Below, one piece after another: positions 8,612 to 16,761 of a DNA stretch of 64,000 nucleotides. Source of the stretch: Akkermansia massiliensis (GTDB taxonomy: Bacteria; Verrucomicrobiota; Verrucomicrobiia; Verrucomicrobiales; Akkermansiaceae). Position 1 is the first letter of the stretch. Each line of letters opens with the position of its first letter. The notes beneath the pieces are model-generated. The model made no database searches and was not told where the DNA came from. It saw nothing but the letters and a program-made list of their open reading frames with translations. The stretch is from contig NZ_JAMGSI010000002.1 of NCBI RefSeq assembly GCF_023516715.1, forward strand, positions 248,001 through 312,000. The letters run 5' to 3'. A program made the translations under genes and the position numbers.

Positions 8612-8629
8612 GTCCAAACCTGATTGGAC
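8612..8629. promoter_or_regulatory. second dyad upstream of the efflux tolC-like gene
   Basis: GTCCAA (8612-8617), a 6-nt spacer, then TTGGAC (8624-8629). It lies 27 nt upstream of the ATG at 8657, where a repressor or an RNA hairpin could influence expression of the efflux genes. Function is not established. Confidence 0.35.
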
Positions 8630-8656
8630 CGAACTATTTCTATTCTCTTTTTCATC

Positions 8657-9946
8657 ATGAAATCCATACCATTTTTCGCTGGGCTAGGCCTGACCGCCTT
8701 CCTCAGCTCATGCAGCGTCTATCACAGCGCGCCCATCGACCTGAACGCGGAGGAAGCCTCCTGGAAAGAGGCATCCCGCGTGGACACACACATCTCCGTT
8801 ACCCGGAACCAGGCACGCCAGATCGGCCTGGTCATGAATCCGGATCTGAACAAGGCACGCCTGAAACTGGCTTCCAGCAATGAAGCAGCCAAACAATCGG
8901 GCTGGTGGAACGATCCGTCCTTTTCCTGGGATATTGAACAAGTCCTCCAGGAAAATACGCTCAACATGTCCGGCAGCCTGGGCTTCACCATTCCCGTGAC
9001 GGGTCTTCCCGCCCTGGAAAAAAAGGTGGCGGAACAGTACAAGGAGGCGGACTTCTGGACCCTCCGCCAGGCGGAACTGGATTTTCTCAGTTCCCTGGAC
9101 CAGGCCTGGAGCAAGCTGGCCGTTACCCAGCGCCGCAAGGCCGTCATCCGGGAACGCCTGGATGCGGTGCGGCAGGAAAACGGCGTGATTGAAAAACTCA
9201 TTGGCGCAGGGGAAGTGGAATTTTCCTCCCGCCAGGTGGCTTCCCAGCGCATGAACGACGCCATCCGGGAACTCCAGACCGTGACGGAAACGGAACTGGA
9301 GCAGAAGATGGAGCTGGTCAGGCTGATGGGGCTGCATCCCTCCGCGGCACGGAAGCTCGGCTTCCTGACGGGACAGGGCTTCCAACTGCCTGCCGCCGTT
9401 CCGGCCCCCGGCCCCGCCGCCCTGGCCTCAGCCCCGAAAATCAAGGCCCAACTGGCAACCTACGCCACCACGGAAACCCTGTTCAAGACGGAGATCCGCC
9501 GGCAGTACCCGGAACTGGAGCTCGGGCCCTCCTTCACCCGTGACGACGGGGAAAAGGAAGTGGGCGGAGAAATAGGGTTCAATCTCCCCCTCTGGAACCG
9601 CAACCGCAAGGCCATTGCGGAAGCGCGCGGCACACGGAACCTGTCCAGGCAGGAAACCATCCAGCTTTGGAAAACGGAGTTGTTCAACGCCCGACAGCTT
9701 GACGTCAGCCAGCAGATGGTGCTCCGCCACTGCCGGACGGAGCTTCAGCGCATGGAGTCCTTCGCCTCCTCCGTCCGGACCATGGAGAAACTGCACGGCA
9801 TCGGGGAAGCCTCCCTGCTGGAGCTGGCGGAAAACCGCCACCAGCTTTATGAAAGCCGTCTGGCTTTCCTGGACAATCTGGACAAGCTGCTGGCCATTCA
9901 GGCCCAGCTGCGCTACCTCACCCACGCCAACCTTCAATCCAAATAA
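8657..9946 (+). CDS. outer-membrane efflux lipoprotein (TolC/CzcC/CusC family)
   Basis: Outer-membrane channel of a tripartite RND efflux system. The start at 8657 gives MKSIPFFAGLGLTAFLSSC, a lipoprotein signal with lipobox LSSC (acylated Cys19). An in-frame upstream start at 8624 would spoil the signal. The ~410-residue mature part has the long amphipathic helices of OEP domains (ARLKLASSNEAAKQSGWWNDPSFSW; YPELELGPSFTRDD; IGFNLPLWNRNRKAIAEARG), the last being the classic end-of-domain signature. Length (429 aa) is normal for CzcC. The adaptor gene begins 23 nt later, so the two are in one operon. Confidence 0.88.
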   Translation: MKSIPFFAGLGLTAFLSSCSVYHSAPIDLNAEEASWKEASRVDTHISVTRNQARQIGLVMNPDLNKARLKLASSNEAAKQSGWWNDPSFSWDIEQVLQENTLNMSGSLGFTIPVTGLPALEKKVAEQYKEADFWTLRQAELDFLSSLDQAWSKLAVTQRRKAVIRERLDAVRQENGVIEKLIGAGEVEFSSRQVASQRMNDAIRELQTVTETELEQKMELVRLMGLHPSAARKLGFLTGQGFQLPAAVPAPGPAALASAPKIKAQLATYATTETLFKTEIRRQYPELELGPSFTRDDGEKEVGGEIGFNLPLWNRNRKAIAEARGTRNLSRQETIQLWKTELFNARQLDVSQQMVLRHCRTELQRMESFASSVRTMEKLHGIGEASLLELAENRHQLYESRLAFLDNLDKLLAIQAQLRYLTHANLQSK

Positions 9947-9969
9947 AAATCTTCATCATTTTAACGAAC

Positions 9970-11388
9970 ATGAAACGTCTCTATTTTTCCATTATCCTGG
10001 GCCTGGCTCCCGTTTTCAGCCTCAATCCCGCACGCGGAGAGCAGCCGGCACCTACGGAACACAAACACGAGGACGGCACCGCCTGCACGGCGGACCACGG
10101 CCATGAAGACCACCAGCACAAGGAAGGGGAAACCTGCGCCGAGGGCCACGCCCATGAGGAACACAAGCACGCGGACGGCTCCGTCTGCACAGGCGACCAC
10201 GAGCCTGAGGGCCACCAGCATGCAGAGGGGGAAGCCTGCACGGGCGACCACAAACATGAAGAGGCCGCGGAGAAAGGTTCCGGCCAGCCGGGGGACATGA
10301 TTCCCGTGCATGTGGATGAAAAGGCGCGCCATTCCCTGGACATGCGCTTTGAAAAGGTGACGGAAGCCACTCACGGCGCGGAAAAGACCCTTCACGGCCA
10401 GATGGTTATTCCTCCCCATGCGGTAACGACGTACGCCCTTCCTGCCGCCGGGCGCGTCACCTTCAACGTAAAGTCCGCCCAGCAGGTACGCAAGGGAGAA
10501 CTGCTGTACACGCTGGCCTCACCGGACATCGTGGAGATGGAGGGGAACGCCTCCCAGGCGCAAGCCGCTCTGGACCGCGCCGCGGCGGAACTTAATACCC
10601 TCAAGGAACGCCGGGCCCAACTGGAAAAAATCGGCACCCGTAACAGTGAATTGAACACCTCCATCCAGTTCAAGGAAGCAGAAATCCACAGCCTCCGGGC
10701 CGCTCTGGACGCCAGCAATAATAAACTGAAGCTGGTGACGGATTCCGGAGCGTTGAAAAACAACCTCCTTTACGTGTACGCCGCGGCGGACGGCTCCGTC
10801 CAGTCCGTGAACATGACCCAGGGTTCCTGGGGGGAACAGGGCGCGCCCGCCCTCGTCATGACCAACAAGGGGGAACTGGAATTCGCCACCACCATTTACG
10901 GGGCTGACCCCGTCCATTATGCGAAGGCCCAGCTGGCCCTGACCAGCGGAAAAAATACGGAAGTGCTGGACGGAGCCCTGCGGGTGGCGGACCAGGTGGA
11001 CCCCGCCACGCAGTCCCGTGCCCTGTACTTCGTTCCGGACCGCATGCCGGAAGGGACGCATGCCGGACAGCTTGCCCGGCTGGACCTGTATTCCCATGAC
11101 GCCGCCACGGACGGATTTATTCCCGTTCCCAACAGCGCCGTCGTCAAGGTGGGGGTGAACGACGTGGTCTTCATCAAGGCGGCGGACGATACCTTCGTCA
11201 TGAAGAAGGTGGAAACACTGCCCGCACGGCAGGGAAAAACGCCCGTCAAGGGGTTGACGCCGGGACAAACCATCGTGACCAAAGGCGGCTATGAATTGAA
11301 ATACATCCTGCCCACGGGAGACGCCGGGAGCAAGAAGGCGGCCGGGCATTTCCATGCGGACGGCCAGTTCCACGAAGGGGAACATTGA
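9970..11388 (+). CDS. periplasmic adaptor (CzcB/CusB-type) with four His/Cys repeats
   Basis: Membrane-fusion subunit linking the RND pump to the outer-membrane channel. A signal peptide spans ~1-23. Residues 31-94 hold four copies of the pattern HxHxxGxxCxxxH at an exact 17-residue period (first His at 31, 48, 65, 82; Cys at 39, 56, 73, 90). After a linker come the lipoyl/barrel-sandwich halves (TYALPAAGRVTFNVKSAQQVRKGELLYTL) around a ~90-residue helical hairpin, then beta-barrel and membrane-proximal domains. The C-terminus ends in another His-rich stretch, HFHADGQFHEGEH. The repeats are presumably a metal-binding antenna. The ion is not determined: His plus Cys fits Cu(I), Ag(I), Zn or Cd. 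The ORF sits 48 nt before the pump gene. Confidence 0.88.
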   Translation: MKRLYFSIILGLAPVFSLNPARGEQPAPTEHKHEDGTACTADHGHEDHQHKEGETCAEGHAHEEHKHADGSVCTGDHEPEGHQHAEGEACTGDHKHEEAAEKGSGQPGDMIPVHVDEKARHSLDMRFEKVTEATHGAEKTLHGQMVIPPHAVTTYALPAAGRVTFNVKSAQQVRKGELLYTLASPDIVEMEGNASQAQAALDRAAAELNTLKERRAQLEKIGTRNSELNTSIQFKEAEIHSLRAALDASNNKLKLVTDSGALKNNLLYVYAAADGSVQSVNMTQGSWGEQGAPALVMTNKGELEFATTIYGADPVHYAKAQLALTSGKNTEVLDGALRVADQVDPATQSRALYFVPDRMPEGTHAGQLARLDLYSHDAATDGFIPVPNSAVVKVGVNDVVFIKAADDTFVMKKVETLPARQGKTPVKGLTPGQTIVTKGGYELKYILPTGDAGSKKAAGHFHADGQFHEGEH

Positions 11389-11436
11389 TTTTCAGCTCAA
11401 CGTGATTAGAGAACGGTTAATAGAAACAGGAATTCG

Positions 11437-14400
11437 ATGAACTTTCTAATTTCATTCTGCCTGAATAACAGGATTACCGTGATTCTGCTGACGCTCGCGC
11501 TGGCGGTCATCAGCATTTTCGTGGTGAAAAATATTCCCGTGGACGTGTTTCCGGAACTGAAGGTTCCGCGCGTCACCATCCAGACGGAAGCCCCCGGCCT
11601 CACCGCTGAGGAAGTGGAGCAGTATATCACCATTCCCATTGAGTCCGCCATGAACGGCACCGCCGGGGTCAAGGGCGTGCGCTCCTCCTCCGGCAGCGGC
11701 CTCTCCTTCGTATGGGTGGACTTTGACTGGGACAAGGATATCTACCAGGCGCGCCAGATCGTAACGGAACGCCTGGGCGCGGTCCGGGAGTCCTTGCCGG
11801 AAGGCACGTCCCCGGAGCTGGCGCCCATCGTCTCCGTAACGGGGGAAATCATGCTGATCGCCCTGACGGGGGACAAGGACACCTCCACGCTGGACATGCG
11901 GCAATTGGCGGAATACAAGCTGCGCACGCGCCTGCTGGCCATCCCCGGCGTGGGACAGGTCACGGTGCTGGGCGGCCGCCTGCCGGAATACCAGGTGGTT
12001 TACGATCCCAACAAGCTCAAGCTGGCAGGGGTGGACCTTTCCAGCCTGAAAACGGCCATTGAGGAATCCCAGTCTTCCGTGCCCGCCGGGTACCTGGAGG
12101 ACGTGGCCGGGCAGGAGCTCCCCATTCAGCAGGATACCCGCACCGCCAATATTGAACAGCTGAACCGCGCCCTGGTTCCGGACCACGCCTCCGGCATTCT
12201 CCGGCTTCAGGACGTAGCGGAGGTCAAGATAGACGGCGCGCCGCGACGGGGTGACGCCGGGTTCATGGGGGAAGACGCCGTGGTGCTTTCCGTGCAGAAG
12301 GTGCCGGGAGCCAATACGCTGGCCCTGACGCAGGCTGTGGACGCAGCCGTCAAGGAGTTCAGCCAGAGTCAGCTTCCCAAGGGCATGAAACTGCACACCA
12401 CCGCCTACCGCCAGGCGGATTTCATTGAAATGTCCCTGGACAACGGCACGGAGACCCTGCTCATTGCGGGAGCGGTGGTCATGATCGTCATCTTCCTGAC
12501 GCTGCTGAACCTGCGCACGGCCATCATCACGCTGATTTCCATGCCCCTGTCCGTCCTGTTCGGGATGATGATGTTCCCCATTTTCGGGCTGGCCATCAAC
12601 ATCATGACCCTGGGCGGCCTGGCCGTAGCCGTGGGGGACGTGGTGGACAACGCCATCATTTTCGTGGAAATAGCGTGGCGGCACCTGAACCGGAACGCCG
12701 CCCTGCCGGAGGACAGGCGCAAGAGCAAGTATGAGGTGCTGATGGAGGCCAAGGGGGAAATCGTGGGTTCCATCTCCTTCTCCTCCGTCATCATCCTGCT
12801 GGTGTTCACGCCGGTCCTCTTCCTGTCCGGGCTGGAAGGCCAGTTCTTCCGCCCCCTGGGCATCTCCTACATGCTGGCCCTGCTCTCCTCCCTCATCGTA
12901 GCCGTCACCATTACCCCGGTGCTCTGCTACATGTGGTTCAAGAAGAGCAAAAACGCCGCCACGCTGGAAAGCGGGGACTCCTTCAGCTCCCGCCTCATCA
13001 AGCGCATTTATGCGCCCATTCTTGAATTCTGCCTGCGCTTCTCCAAGACGGTCTGCGCCATCATGGCGGCCATCACGCTGCTGGCCCTGTGGCTGGGGTC
13101 CACCTTCGGAACCAGCTTCCTGCCGCCGTTCAACGAGGACTGCTACACGGTCTTCGTCAGCACGGTGCCGGGCACTTCCCTGGATGAAACGGAGCGCATC
13201 TCCCGAACGGTGATGAAGGACATTGAACGCATTCCGGGCGTTCTCAGCGTCACCCAGCGCACGGGACGCGCGGAAAACGACGAACACGCGGAACCCGTCA
13301 GCGCCTCCGAACTGCTCGTGCGCGTAGACCTGGAGAAGGACCAGAAGGAACTGCGCGCCGCCATCAAGAAGTGCATTGACGATATTCCCGGCACCAGCTC
13401 CATGATCGGCTATCCGCTGGCGCACCGCATCAGTTCCGCCCTCTCCGGCTCCAACTCGGAAATCGCCATCAATATTTACGGCACGGAGCTGCCCCAGCTC
13501 CGCCTGGCGGCCCAGAAGGCCAAGGAGATTCTGGCAAAGATGCCGGAGGTGGCGGACGCGCGCGCCAACCGGGAAATCATGGTGGATACCATCCGCGTGC
13601 AGTACAACCAGGAAGCCCTGGCCTCCCACGGCCTGACCATGGCGAACGCCGCGGAACAGGTTTCCACGGCCATGAACGGCCAGAAGCTGGGGGAAGTGAT
13701 CAAGAACCAGGACCACTGGAACATTGTCCTGCGCATTGATCCCAGGCTGAAGACGTCCATTGAAGACATCAAGAACCTGGAACTCATTTCCCCCAATAAA
13801 AAGACCGTGCGCCTGGCCGACGTGGCGCAGGTGTACCGGGAGGAGGTCTCCAACCTCATCCTGAGGGACAACACCATGCGGAAGGCCATGATCTCCTGCA
13901 ACCCCTCCCCCAATTCCAACCTGGGGGACCTGGCAAAAGCCTGCCGGGAACAATTGGACCCGGTGATGAACGCCATGGGCTGCACAGTGGACTATGACGG
14001 CACCATCAAGGCGCGGGAATCCGCTTCCCAGCGGCTTTACGTGCTGGGAGCCATCGTGATGGTGCTCATTGTGCTGCTGCTTTCCTCCGCGCTGGGGAGC
14101 GTCCGCCGCGCCATGCTGACGCTGGTGAATATTCCGCTGTGCCTGGTGGGCGGCATTGTAGCCGTCTTCCTGGCCTCCCCCGGCACGCTGTCCTCCCTGT
14201 TCGGCGCCGCGTACATTCCGCCCATCCTCTCCGTGGCTTCCATCGTGGGGTTCGTTACCGTCATCGGCTTCGCCATCCGCAGCGGCCTGATCCTGCTCAA
14301 CAGGTACCGGGCGCTGGAACACAAGGGCATGAACCCGGCGGAAGCCATCCGGGAAGGTTCGCTGGAACGCGTGGTTCCCATCATCATGACCTCCCTTACA

Positions 14401-14595
14401 ACGGTGCTCGGCCTGCTCCCCCTGATCTGGGCCATTGACAAGCCCGGGGGCGAACTGCTCGGGCCGCTGGCCATCGTTCAGTTCGGCGGACTGGTTTCAG
14501 CCACCATCCTGAACCTGCTCATCATTCCGGCCACAGCCAAACTCTTCTCCCGCTGGATTTCCTCCCGCCGGAAAGAATTGGAAGCAACCTCCTGA
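11437..14595 (+). CDS. RND heavy-metal efflux pump (CzcA/CusA family)
   Basis: Proton-driven inner-membrane pump of 1,052 residues, the usual HME-RND length, with 12 transmembrane helices and two large periplasmic loops. The N-terminus NRITVILLTLALAVISIFVVKNIPVDVFPEL is typical. In helix 4 the sequence is LGGLAVAVGDVVDNAIIFVEI (D401, D404): the DFG of CzcA-type divalent pumps is replaced by LGG, closer to the CusA-type (Cu/Ag) or the unassigned HME groups. It is the third gene of the efflux operon, followed by a strong terminator. Family is firm; ion specificity is uncertain. Confidence 0.92.
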   Translation: MNFLISFCLNNRITVILLTLALAVISIFVVKNIPVDVFPELKVPRVTIQTEAPGLTAEEVEQYITIPIESAMNGTAGVKGVRSSSGSGLSFVWVDFDWDKDIYQARQIVTERLGAVRESLPEGTSPELAPIVSVTGEIMLIALTGDKDTSTLDMRQLAEYKLRTRLLAIPGVGQVTVLGGRLPEYQVVYDPNKLKLAGVDLSSLKTAIEESQSSVPAGYLEDVAGQELPIQQDTRTANIEQLNRALVPDHASGILRLQDVAEVKIDGAPRRGDAGFMGEDAVVLSVQKVPGANTLALTQAVDAAVKEFSQSQLPKGMKLHTTAYRQADFIEMSLDNGTETLLIAGAVVMIVIFLTLLNLRTAIITLISMPLSVLFGMMMFPIFGLAINIMTLGGLAVAVGDVVDNAIIFVEIAWRHLNRNAALPEDRRKSKYEVLMEAKGEIVGSISFSSVIILLVFTPVLFLSGLEGQFFRPLGISYMLALLSSLIVAVTITPVLCYMWFKKSKNAATLESGDSFSSRLIKRIYAPILEFCLRFSKTVCAIMAAITLLALWLGSTFGTSFLPPFNEDCYTVFVSTVPGTSLDETERISRTVMKDIERIPGVLSVTQRTGRAENDEHAEPVSASELLVRVDLEKDQKELRAAIKKCIDDIPGTSSMIGYPLAHRISSALSGSNSEIAINIYGTELPQLRLAAQKAKEILAKMPEVADARANREIMVDTIRVQYNQEALASHGLTMANAAEQVSTAMNGQKLGEVIKNQDHWNIVLRIDPRLKTSIEDIKNLELISPNKKTVRLADVAQVYREEVSNLILRDNTMRKAMISCNPSPNSNLGDLAKACREQLDPVMNAMGCTVDYDGTIKARESASQRLYVLGAIVMVLIVLLLSSALGSVRRAMLTLVNIPLCLVGGIVAVFLASPGTLSSLFGAAYIPPILSVASIVGFVTVIGFAIRSGLILLNRYRALEHKGMNPAEAIREGSLERVVPIIMTSLTTVLGLLPLIWAIDKPGGELLGPLAIVQFGGLVSATILNLLIIPATAKLFSRWISSRRKELEATS

Positions 14596-14613
14596 TCCAT
14601 TCGGGATTCCAGC

Positions 14614-14653
14614 GGCGGAACCGGGGAAGGACGAGGCCCCGGTTCCGCCTTTT
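14614..14653 (+). terminator. intrinsic terminator of the efflux operon
   Basis: Perfect 13-bp stem GGCGGAACCGGGG (14614-14626) / CCCCGGTTCCGCC (14637-14649), 10-nt loop, then TTTT. It begins 19 nt after the pump's stop codon and separates the operon from the TetR-type gene. Confidence 0.85.
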
Positions 14654-14693
14654 ACAATGACAGACGTAACAAGTCCTTGCCTTCCGGGCCGAT

Positions 14694-14716
14694 AAGGAGC
14701 ACACATGGGTGCTTAA
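14694..14716 (+). other. leader mini-ORF with Shine-Dalgarno upstream of the TetR-type gene
   Basis: AAGGAG (14694-14699) is followed 5 nt later by ATG-GGT-GCT-TAA (14705-14716), a three-codon ORF out of frame with the regulator, whose ATG comes 11 nt after this stop. The regulator's own ATG has no clear Shine-Dalgarno, so translation may be coupled to this mini-ORF. The sequence is seen directly; use of the mini-ORF is inferred. Confidence 0.35.
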
Positions 14717-14727
14717 GCTTCACCGTC

Positions 14728-15354
14728 ATGCCCAAACGGAAATCCACCAGAGAGCACCTGCTCAATACGGGAGCCATGATCGTCGGGGAATCCGGGCTCC
14801 GCGCTCTCACCATCCGCGGCCTGTCCCTGCGCGCCGGCACCAATACGGGGAGCTTTGTCTATCACTTCGGCAACCGGGAAGCTTTTCTGAACGAACTGCT
14901 GGAACGCTGGTACGAACCGTTGTTCACCGGCGTCAGAACCCACGCCAATATTCATCTTCCGGCCTTTGAAAAACTGGAAGCCATCCTGGAAGACGTCATG
15001 GAGTTCCTGCTGCGCCACGGCCAGTTCATTGCCCAGCTGGTGCTGGACGCCCTGGCGGGAGAACGGGCGGCCATCCGCTTCATTTCAGGAATCCATACGC
15101 GCCACCCCCTCGTCCTGCTGGAAACCATACGGGAAGCCCAGGAGGAAGGTTCCGTGCTCCAGGGAGACCCCATGAACATCCTCATCTACCTCGTCTGCTG
15201 CGGCGGGGCTCCTTTTATCCTTTCCGGACAACTCCAGGTGCACGACCCGAATGCCGTGCGGCCCGTGCTGGATCTGCTGGGCTCCATCCTCAATGACCCG
15301 GAAAGCGCCAGGCAGCGCATGACCTGGGCGCTCCGCGGCATCCGCCAGTCCTGA
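14728..15354 (+). CDS. TetR/AcrR-family transcriptional regulator
   Basis: A 208-residue regulator. The N-terminal HTH fits TetR: REHLLNTGAMIVGESGLRALTIRGLSLRAGTNTGSFVYHFGNREAFLNELL, with the characteristic YHFGNREAF end of the recognition helix. The remaining ~150 residues are a helical ligand/dimer domain containing CC at VCCGG and two His-bearing segments. The ATG at 14728 is chosen because it puts the HTH at the usual distance from the N-terminus; a TTG at 14677 would add 17 unlike residues. Being next to, but terminated from, the efflux operon, it is the obvious candidate regulator of that operon, possibly through the palindrome at 8526-8546. Confidence 0.85.
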   Translation: MPKRKSTREHLLNTGAMIVGESGLRALTIRGLSLRAGTNTGSFVYHFGNREAFLNELLERWYEPLFTGVRTHANIHLPAFEKLEAILEDVMEFLLRHGQFIAQLVLDALAGERAAIRFISGIHTRHPLVLLETIREAQEEGSVLQGDPMNILIYLVCCGGAPFILSGQLQVHDPNAVRPVLDLLGSILNDPESARQRMTWALRGIRQS

Positions 15355-15444
15355 GAACCCACCGGACTCCGGAAATACCACGTTGCGCCGCGCTCTTCCT
15401 GCAAAGCTGGAGCGCCGCAGGATTTGCGGGCCATGGGCTTTCCC

Positions 15445-15717
15445 TTACCGCCTCCAATGGGGGCGGTGGGGCGGACGGGGCGGCGGAGGCGGAGGATTGT
15501 GATGATGCCAGTCATTGCGATACCTGTCCTTGTCGCGGTCATGCTGGACCGCCGCGCCGATGGCAGCCCCGGCGGCCAGCGCACCCACGCCGATGGCGGC
15601 GGCCCCGCCAGGCGTCACGGTGCTGTTTCCGTAACTGTCCGTCGTGCAGGACGGCATCAGGGAAAGAGACAGCCCGGCCACGGGAAGGAGCCAGAGGGAT
15701 TTGATATGCTTGTTCAT
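15445..15717 (-). CDS. small lipoprotein with glycine-zipper-like core and Pro/His-rich tail
   Basis: A 90-residue protein. The start at 15717 gives MNKHIKSLWLLPVAGLSLSLMPSC, a lipoprotein signal with Cys24; upstream in-frame codons have no signal character. The mature part has an Ala/Gly-rich hydrophobic core (GGAAAIGVGALAAGAAIGAAV), resembling glycine-zipper outer-membrane lipoproteins. The C-terminus is rich in His, Pro and Arg (WHHHNPPPPPPRPPHRPHW). Last gene of the minus-strand group that starts at bamA. Function is unknown; an envelope structural role is plausible. Confidence 0.65.
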   Translation of the reverse strand: MNKHIKSLWLLPVAGLSLSLMPSCTTDSYGNSTVTPGGAAAIGVGALAAGAAIGAAVQHDRDKDRYRNDWHHHNPPPPPPRPPHRPHWRR

Positions 15718-15971
15718 GGTGTGAAATATTGGTAATGCCGGCAACCCGGCTTGCATCCAGTAAGCGCGGCGTGCCCGCATGATTTGTTTAAGCATGTCAC
15801 AGCCCGGAGAGGAATTCCCGGAATCATGACGCCTGTTATGCACAGCGGACCCTTTGGAACGCCCTGTTCCGGCGCGCCTGAACACGAAAATCCGCATGCG
15901 CTGCAAAAGAACAGACATGCGGATGTAGAAAGCGTTCATCTTCCGGAAAGCTCCGGAAAAGTCCGCCCGGA

Positions 15972-16709
15972 TTATTTCTGCTCCGCAGCGGGTTCGATGC
16001 GGACGGGGCTCTGAATATCAAACAGGCTCTTGCGCAGCAGGTAGCCTCCGCGCTGGAGGACAAACGCGCTGGACGGGAACTTTTCCGCCAATTCACGGTA
16101 AAAGGCTCCCGCGGCGGCATTGTCCTTCTTCGCCCGGGCAATGTCCCCCAGGCACATGGTGGCAAAACCGGAAAAAGTGGGATCCCCCGCGTCCACCACG
16201 GAACGGAACAGGCCATCCGCCTCATCCGCCTTCCCGCGGTTCATCAGGCGGCATGCCAGGGTAACGGAAGCCTGGGCCTTCCATTCCTCCGTGGGAGCGG
16301 AATCAATAAAAGCTTTCATCCTGGCTACGCCTTCATCCTCCTTGCCGGCGTTCCACAGGGCGACCGCCTGAAGATAGGTGGCGGTGACGGCGGCGCGGGA
16401 ATCGTCAAAATCCGCCACCACCTGCTGAAGCCCCTGTTCATTCAGGGAGATTTCCCCGGTAGCGGGGGATTCCGGCATGGCGGCCACCAGCGCGGCGCCT
16501 GCCTTTCTTTCCATGGAATCCTGCATGCCGTTGTAAATGATCCATCCGGCGGCTCCGAGAACGCACAGCAGCACGACCAGCGCAACCTTTCCGTAGTGTT
16601 CATCCAAAAACTGTTCATGCTTGGCCGGACCGACGGAGATTTCCGCAAACGCGCTTCCGTCGCCCATCGGCATGTTGTCCATGGCCCGTTTAATATCCTT
16701 GATATCCAT
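15972..16709 (-). CDS. membrane-anchored TPR protein (YfgM-like)
   Basis: A 245-residue protein. A short cytoplasmic N-terminus is followed by one transmembrane helix (KVALVVLLCVLGAAGWIIYNG, ~40-60) and a periplasmic helical-repeat domain (TATYLQAVALWNAGKEDEGVARMKAFID; ASVTLACRLMNRGKADEADGLFRSVV; GFATMCLGDIARAKKDNAAAGAFYRELAEKFP). Single anchor plus C-terminal TPR is the plan of YfgM-type ancillary factors of the SecYEG translocon. YfgM is often next to bamB; here the gene lies in a minus-strand cluster with bamA, which fits an envelope-biogenesis role. No gene symbol is given because sequence similarity is only general. Confidence 0.65.
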   Translation of the reverse strand: MDIKDIKRAMDNMPMGDGSAFAEISVGPAKHEQFLDEHYGKVALVVLLCVLGAAGWIIYNGMQDSMERKAGAALVAAMPESPATGEISLNEQGLQQVVADFDDSRAAVTATYLQAVALWNAGKEDEGVARMKAFIDSAPTEEWKAQASVTLACRLMNRGKADEADGLFRSVVDAGDPTFSGFATMCLGDIARAKKDNAAAGAFYRELAEKFPSSAFVLQRGGYLLRKSLFDIQSPVRIEPAAEQK

Positions 16710-16761
16710 AATATGTTGAAGAGGTTTCTATCGTGTTGTCCCGGCCAAATCAATCAGCTTT

